Assembly: GCF_040096615.1 (NCBI RefSeq)
Contig: NZ_JBBMEJ010000016.1
Coordinates: 28,955-92,954, forward strand
Direction: 5' to 3'
From: Blautia_A aquisgranensis
GTDB lineage: Bacteria > Bacillota > Clostridia > Lachnospirales > Lachnospiraceae
Length of the DNA stretch: 64,000 bases
Both the position numbers and the translations under genes were made by a program. Below the pieces are notes generated by a model, which saw nothing but the letters and a program-made list of their open reading frames with translations, searched no databases and had not been told where the DNA came from. Positions 61,107 through 64,000 of this stretch are shown here, piece by piece. Numbering within the stretch: position 1 is the first letter of the stretch; every line of letters starts with the position of its first letter.

Positions 61107-61622
61107 ATGGGTAAACAATCCACCAGGGAAAACAAAACAATTTACCAGCTTTGCCGAGAAGCGGCAGGACTTACAAGAGCAGAGGCCAGTGAAAAAATGG
61201 ATGCTGTCTCTGATTCAAAAATTGAAAAGTTTGAATATGAAACACAGGAACCTACACCTTATGATATCCTCCAGATGGCAGATGCCTATAAACGGCCGGA
61301 TCTTTGCAATTATTATTGCTCTCACAAATGTGAAATCGGTCATCGTTATGTTCCAGAAATTGAAGTGACAGATCTGTCAAATATCATTTTGGAGACAATT
61401 GCCAGTCTAAATGAAATCAATCCTCTTACCGGTCGTCTGATCCAGATTGCCCGTGACGGTAAGATCAGCGATGATGAAATGAAAGATTTTGCTTATATCA
61501 GTAAAAAACTTGACGAAATTTCTTTAGCCATAGACTCTTTGAATCTTTGGGTAGATAAAACAGCCGGAGAACAGGGGCTTAATCTTGAACTCTTAAACGC
61601 CGAAAAAGAAAAATTAAAATAA
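61107..61622 (+). CDS. Helix-turn-helix (XRE-like) protein with Cys-rich segment
   Basis: 171 residues from the ATG at 61107, with GGGGAGG eight bases upstream. The N-terminal 60 residues (TIYQLCREAAGLTRAEASEKMDAVSDSKIEKFEYE) form an XRE-type DNA-binding domain. A CNYYCSHKCEIGH cluster near 70-85 could bind metal or be structural. The rest is helical (ILETIASLNEINPLTGRLIQIARDGKI...). Role unknown; a regulator of a nearby accessory gene is plausible. A terminator follows. Confidence 0.75.
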   Translation: MGKQSTRENKTIYQLCREAAGLTRAEASEKMDAVSDSKIEKFEYETQEPTPYDILQMADAYKRPDLCNYYCSHKCEIGHRYVPEIEVTDLSNIILETIASLNEINPLTGRLIQIARDGKISDDEMKDFAYISKKLDEISLAIDSLNLWVDKTAGEQGLNLELLNAEKEKLK

Positions 61623-61636
61623 GCCATAACGCGACG

Positions 61637-61674
61637 AAAGGCAATGAACCGTTTCTGATTCATTGCCTTTTCCT
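61637..61674. terminator. Bidirectional terminator between convergent genes
   Basis: AAAGGCAATGAA (61637-61648) pairs with TTCATTGCCTTT (61659-61670). Confidence 0.8.
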
Positions 61675-62091
61675 TTACATACGCTGTAATTGATTGACGA
61701 TACTTTCTGTTCTTCGAATTGCTTCTTCTACCTGTCTTTTTGCATTATTAATTCGATCCTGGACCACCCAGTCCACAACAAATCCATCAAAAAAATAATC
61801 CGCAAAAGAAAGAAAATCTCCAGTATCGATATTCAAATTACATGCCATATTTACATCATTTAATTCTCTGCTAAAACTACGAAGATCATACTTTGCCTGG
61901 TCCATATTCCGTTTGGCCTGATCCATTTTAGAATGTTTTAACATTGTAGTGAAAAAGCCGCCGCCAAACATATCTACCAGTCCCCAGTTCTTTGCACTGT
62001 TTAAATTTTCTTTTGCTGCCTGAAGACTGTTCAAGGCTCTACAACCAGCTTCAGTCGCTTCTCTCTTTTCTTTTTCAATATCATATCCCAT
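61675..62091 (-). CDS. Helical hypothetical protein, 138 residues
   Basis: I do not recognise a named family. GGAGGAG precedes the ATG. The protein is largely alpha-helical with a glycine-rich break (WGLVDMFGGGFFTTMLKHSKM) at about 36-56, a middle Asp/Phe-rich patch (DTGDFLSFADYFFDGFVVDW), and a coiled-coil C-terminus. No clear membrane span. It follows the small membrane protein gene after 21 bases, in a unit of at least three small genes. Confidence 0.75.
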   Translation of the reverse strand: MGYDIEKEKREATEAGCRALNSLQAAKENLNSAKNWGLVDMFGGGFFTTMLKHSKMDQAKRNMDQAKYDLRSFSRELNDVNMACNLNIDTGDFLSFADYFFDGFVVDWVVQDRINNAKRQVEEAIRRTESIVNQLQRM

Positions 62092-62112
62092 TCGTTTTCT
62101 CCTCCTGATCCA

Positions 62113-62328
62113 TTATGAACGTAATGTCACCAATGCTATAATGCCACCGATGATCAATAATGGAAATGCAATGTACATCAGTCCACCTACAACCATACCA
62201 ATCAATATCACCGGAAAGAAAATAACTGTGCAAAGTAGTTTCATAATTCCCCAGGATGCTCTTAACCCAAATATAAAAAATTTTCCAACAAACCAAATCA
62301 TACAAATTGCAAATAATAACGATAACAT
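62113..62328 (-). CDS. Small two-span membrane protein, 71 residues
   Basis: The ATG at 62328 is chosen because AAGGAG lies seven bases upstream; another in-frame ATG at 62352 lacks this. Two hydrophobic segments (LLFAICMIWFVGKFFIF and the longer VIFFPVILIGMVVGGLMY...) fill most of the chain, with a short basic end. No family recognised. It sits between the 42-residue and 138-residue genes, likely co-transcribed. Confidence 0.65.
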   Translation of the reverse strand: MLSLLFAICMIWFVGKFFIFGLRASWGIMKLLCTVIFFPVILIGMVVGGLMYIAFPLLIIGGIIALVTLRS

Positions 62329-62367
62329 TTTTTTACTCCTTCTGAAACTCATTTTGATATGTATCTT

Positions 62368-62496
62368 TCATTTTTTCTGTTCTTTTTCTGATAAATATTC
62401 AGATGTGTTCTTTATACCAATCTTATTACTGAATGCCGGATTTTTCTCTATCTTTTCTATTATCCGGATTAATTGAATTCTCTGTGCCGCTTCCAT
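62368..62496 (-). CDS. Very small protein, 42 residues
   Basis: ATG at 62496 preceded by GGGGTGATC; reading frame MEAAQRIQLIRIIEKIEKN...SEYLSEKEQKK. It is a charged amphipathic helix with a short tail. The stop overlaps a further ATG (ATGA at 62371-62368) that opens a 12-codon frame ending at the ribosome site of the next gene, suggesting translational coupling. Function unknown; the regular frame, ribosome site and position make it plausible. Confidence 0.5.
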   Translation of the reverse strand: MEAAQRIQLIRIIEKIEKNPAFSNKIGIKNTSEYLSEKEQKK

Positions 62497-62723
62497 CTGA
62501 TCACCCCATTTATATTCTACTTTTTTGTTGATATTGTCACTATAACAAATTTATTTTTCATAATACACATCCATCATGAGGAATTGCATCTTTATATTTC
62601 TCGAATTTTGAGAATTCTGTCTTTATATTTCTCTGCACAAATTGTTTTCTATCTATGCTGACTCTTTTACAATAAGCATATCCGAGCAACATCATAGATT
62701 ATTATTAAAAGGGAGATTATGCT

Positions 62724-63098
62724 ATGCGAATTGAAAACTTACAAAATGAAAACAGAAAATATGCGAAAAGTATCGGAAACTTCCATGTACTTGAATATGT
62801 ACAGGATGCCAGCGTTTCACCTATGAATGCAATGAATGAGTATTTCATGAGTAAAATGAATGTCAGAAGAAGACAGGTTGTTATTGATATTGATAAAGAC
62901 CATTCAGCTGTTATCCAGGCTGGTGCCATGCAGTGGATGGGTGGTAATGTACAAGCCACATCTGGTGTAAAAGGTATCGGAGATTTCCTTGGAAAGGCAC
63001 TCAAGGGTGCGGTTACCAAAGAAACTGCGGTTAAGCCGGAATATGTTGGCAAAGGCTGTCTGGTACTGGAACCAACAAACGCCGGTATAGGATTATAA
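62724..63098 (+). CDS. Truncated AIM24 family protein
   Basis: 124 residues. MRIENLQNENRKYAKSIGNFHVLEYVQDASVSPMNAMNEYF and DHSAVIQAGAMQWMGGNVQAT match the N-terminal part of AIM24-type proteins, which in clostridia are, from memory, about two to three times longer. The frame ends abruptly at LVLEPTNAGIGL, and those last residues are encoded by the left arm of the terminator at 63078. This suggests a deletion that joined a broken gene to another gene's terminator. AGGGAG ribosome site. Function of the family is not established in bacteria. Confidence 0.7.
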   Translation: MRIENLQNENRKYAKSIGNFHVLEYVQDASVSPMNAMNEYFMSKMNVRRRQVVIDIDKDHSAVIQAGAMQWMGGNVQATSGVKGIGDFLGKALKGAVTKETAVKPEYVGKGCLVLEPTNAGIGL

Positions 63099-63119
63099 AA
63101 ATCCTGTATCGGCGTTTTT
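63078..63119 (+). terminator. Terminator overlapping the end of the truncated AIM24 gene
   Basis: AAACGCCGGTATAGGAT (63078 on) pairs with ATCCTGTATCGGCGTTTTT (63101 on) around a seven-base loop, with T to 63119. Confidence 0.85.
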
Positions 63120-63139
63120 AATTGCTTTATTGATTGTGA

Positions 63140-63790
63140 TCATTTTATCTTTAACTGCTCAAAATGATAACGCGGTTTTCCTATGCTCTTTTTGCCATAC
63201 TCTATTGCTTCTGTGGGGCAATAACAAATACATGCCATACAGTGAGTACATTGATTCCCCCATATCGGCTTTCCATTTTCAAGTGCAATGTTATTTTTTG
63301 GACAGTTTTTAACACATTTACCGGATCACTCATAAAACGGTCGTAGAGATTGTTTCGTGGTACAGGGAAAGGTTGTTCTACCTTAATACAGGCAATGGTA
63401 TCCACAATAGTAGGCTCAGCATTTTTTACAATTTTTCTTGCTTCCTCTGCCTGGGGTGCATCGAACATGGCAATATAGTTTTCCGGCATAAGAATTTGAG
63501 ATGTACCCATATAACATAAGTGCTTTTGCTCAGCAAGACTACGATTATATTTTGACGCATTGCCAATTTCACTACCGCAGTTCATAACAAACCAAATACG
63601 TTTTGCAGAAAGCAATTTCGTTTTGAAAAGCCAATCCGACACAATTCGGGGAATACGCCACGCATAAGTCGGAGTTACAACGACTACATTCTCACCTGTT
63701 TTTATTGGCGAATAATCTACTGCCTTGATTTTTGCATTCACATCTACAATCAAAGCCCGCAAACCCTCTATTTTCCAAGGGTTTACGGGC
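63140..63790 (-). pseudogene. Remnant of an EFR1-type flavodoxin-ferredoxin gene (5' truncated, internally deleted)
   Basis: A frame downstream of tRNA-Trp encodes flavodoxin-like sequence (YSPIKTGENVVVVTPTYAWRIPR, then FVMNCGSEIGNA and PRNNLYDRFMSDP). The normal N-terminal FMN-binding loop is missing. After MSDP the frame should continue into the ferredoxin domain but shifts. In another frame GKCVKNCPKNNI and CTHCMACICYCPTEAIEYG (two of the Fe-S motifs) continue to a stop at 63140. The sequence CCGGTAAATGTG fuses the two parts, consistent with a deletion that removed the first cysteine cluster. The upstream part of the longer frame is tRNA sequence read as protein. The gene cannot make a working protein. 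Confidence 0.75.
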
Positions 63791-63800
63791 TTCCATTTAG

Positions 63801-63871
63801 CAGGGGATGAGAGAATCGAACTCCCACCAAAGGTTTTGGAGACCCCTATCATACCATTTGACCAATCCCCT
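63801..63871 (-). tRNA. tRNA-Trp (anticodon CCA)
   Basis: 71 nt on the minus strand. The acceptor stem AGGGGAT/ATCCCCT is perfect and the discriminator is G. The D arm is GTCA/TGAT. The anticodon arm GGGGT-CTCCAAA-ACCTT gives anticodon CCA, and the T arm is GGGAG-TTCGATT-CTCTC. The CCA end is not encoded. It lies about 120 bases after the likely 23S rRNA end, as part of a ribosomal RNA operon tail. Confidence 0.93.
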
Positions 63872-63990
63872 ATATACAAGAAAAAGTGGCTGTTGGCCAC
63901 GAATTCTTTTTCATTGTACTTTCAAAACTACATACATGCTTTGTTGATGGTTAATCAAACTTCTTGAATCAATTCTTAACCTGCGTTTCT

Positions 63991-64000
63991 TGGTCAAGCC
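63991..64000 (-). rRNA. Extreme 3' end of a 23S rRNA gene (window edge)
   Basis: The last bases read GGCTTGACCA on the minus strand. This matches the way 23S genes end in Lachnospiraceae (GGTCGAGGGCTTGACC). Only about ten bases are inside the window, so this rests on recollection of the consensus and on the tRNA downstream. Confidence 0.5.

Noticed and set aside
63725..63967. Open frame across tRNA-Trp on the plus strand
   Set aside because: It reads through a tRNA gene and the rRNA spacer.

Overview
The window looks like a chromosomal segment of a Gram-positive, anaerobic gut-type Clostridia, most likely Lachnospiraceae (Blautia-like). The grounds are Firmicutes-style gene families, AGGAGG-type ribosome binding sites, T-box leaders before leuA and pheST, a likely 6S RNA, sigma-A promoters with 16-18 bp spacing, and moderate GC. 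The species cannot be fixed from the sequence alone. Most of the window is core metabolism and housekeeping. Accessory or degraded DNA lies at 7.7-8.5 kb, 30.8-31.4 kb, 37.8 kb and 60.5-64 kb.

Layout. 1-5.9 kb: end of a FUSC-like membrane protein, two AEC-type transporters, an M18 aminopeptidase, a Cof-type HAD phosphatase, and a tyrosine-phosphatase-like protein whose catalytic Cys is Ser. 6-7.7 kb: ilvN-ilvC, then a hairpin-rich repeat and tRNA-Pro(GGG). 8.5-11.7 kb: intracellular GH3 beta-glucosidase divergent from an AraC regulator. 11.7-24.2 kb: T-box-leuA, a SleB-like hydrolase, thrC, likely 6S RNA, galM, a GNAT enzyme, a YihY protein, T-box-pheST and a histidine phosphatase. 24.4-27.6 kb: FeoA-like protein, then an orphan MotA/MotB-like (ZorA/ZorB-like) motor pair with long coiled coils. 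27.6-30.8 kb: RluA enzyme, an unrecognised small protein, a MATE pump.

30.8-31.4 kb holds a gene-free, GC-rich element of about 480 nt. It is bounded by two hairpins whose loops are exactly complementary over 13 nt. 31.4-36.5 kb is a fructosamine (Amadori product) utilisation cluster: frlB deglycase, frlD kinase, an ABC importer with binding protein fused to permease, and a divergent GntR regulator. 36.6-40.3 kb: D,D-carboxypeptidase and the rpmG-secE-nusG-rplK-rplA operon (rpmG uses GTG).

40.3-51.4 kb is a minus-strand surface-glycan cluster: initiating sugar-phosphate transferase, GT2, acyltransferase, a cytidylyltransferase fused to a Gfo/Idh-like domain, an intact LicD-TPR protein, a degenerate LicD paralogue, an acetolactate-synthase-like TPP enzyme and an SDR. 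Together these suggest making and attaching an unusual nucleotide-activated phospho-alcohol. Next to it (51.5-56 kb) is a complete UgpBAEC-type importer, probably for glycerol-3-phosphate or glycerophosphodiesters. 56.4-60.6 kb: L25/Ctc, a small protein, a D-2-hydroxyacid dehydrogenase, a second MATE pump and an Lrp-type regulator. 60.5-64 kb is a decayed zone: a frameshifted gene, several small proteins, a truncated AIM24 gene, a doubly damaged flavodoxin-ferredoxin (EFR1-type) gene, tRNA-Trp, and at the edge the likely 3' end of a 23S rRNA gene on the minus strand.
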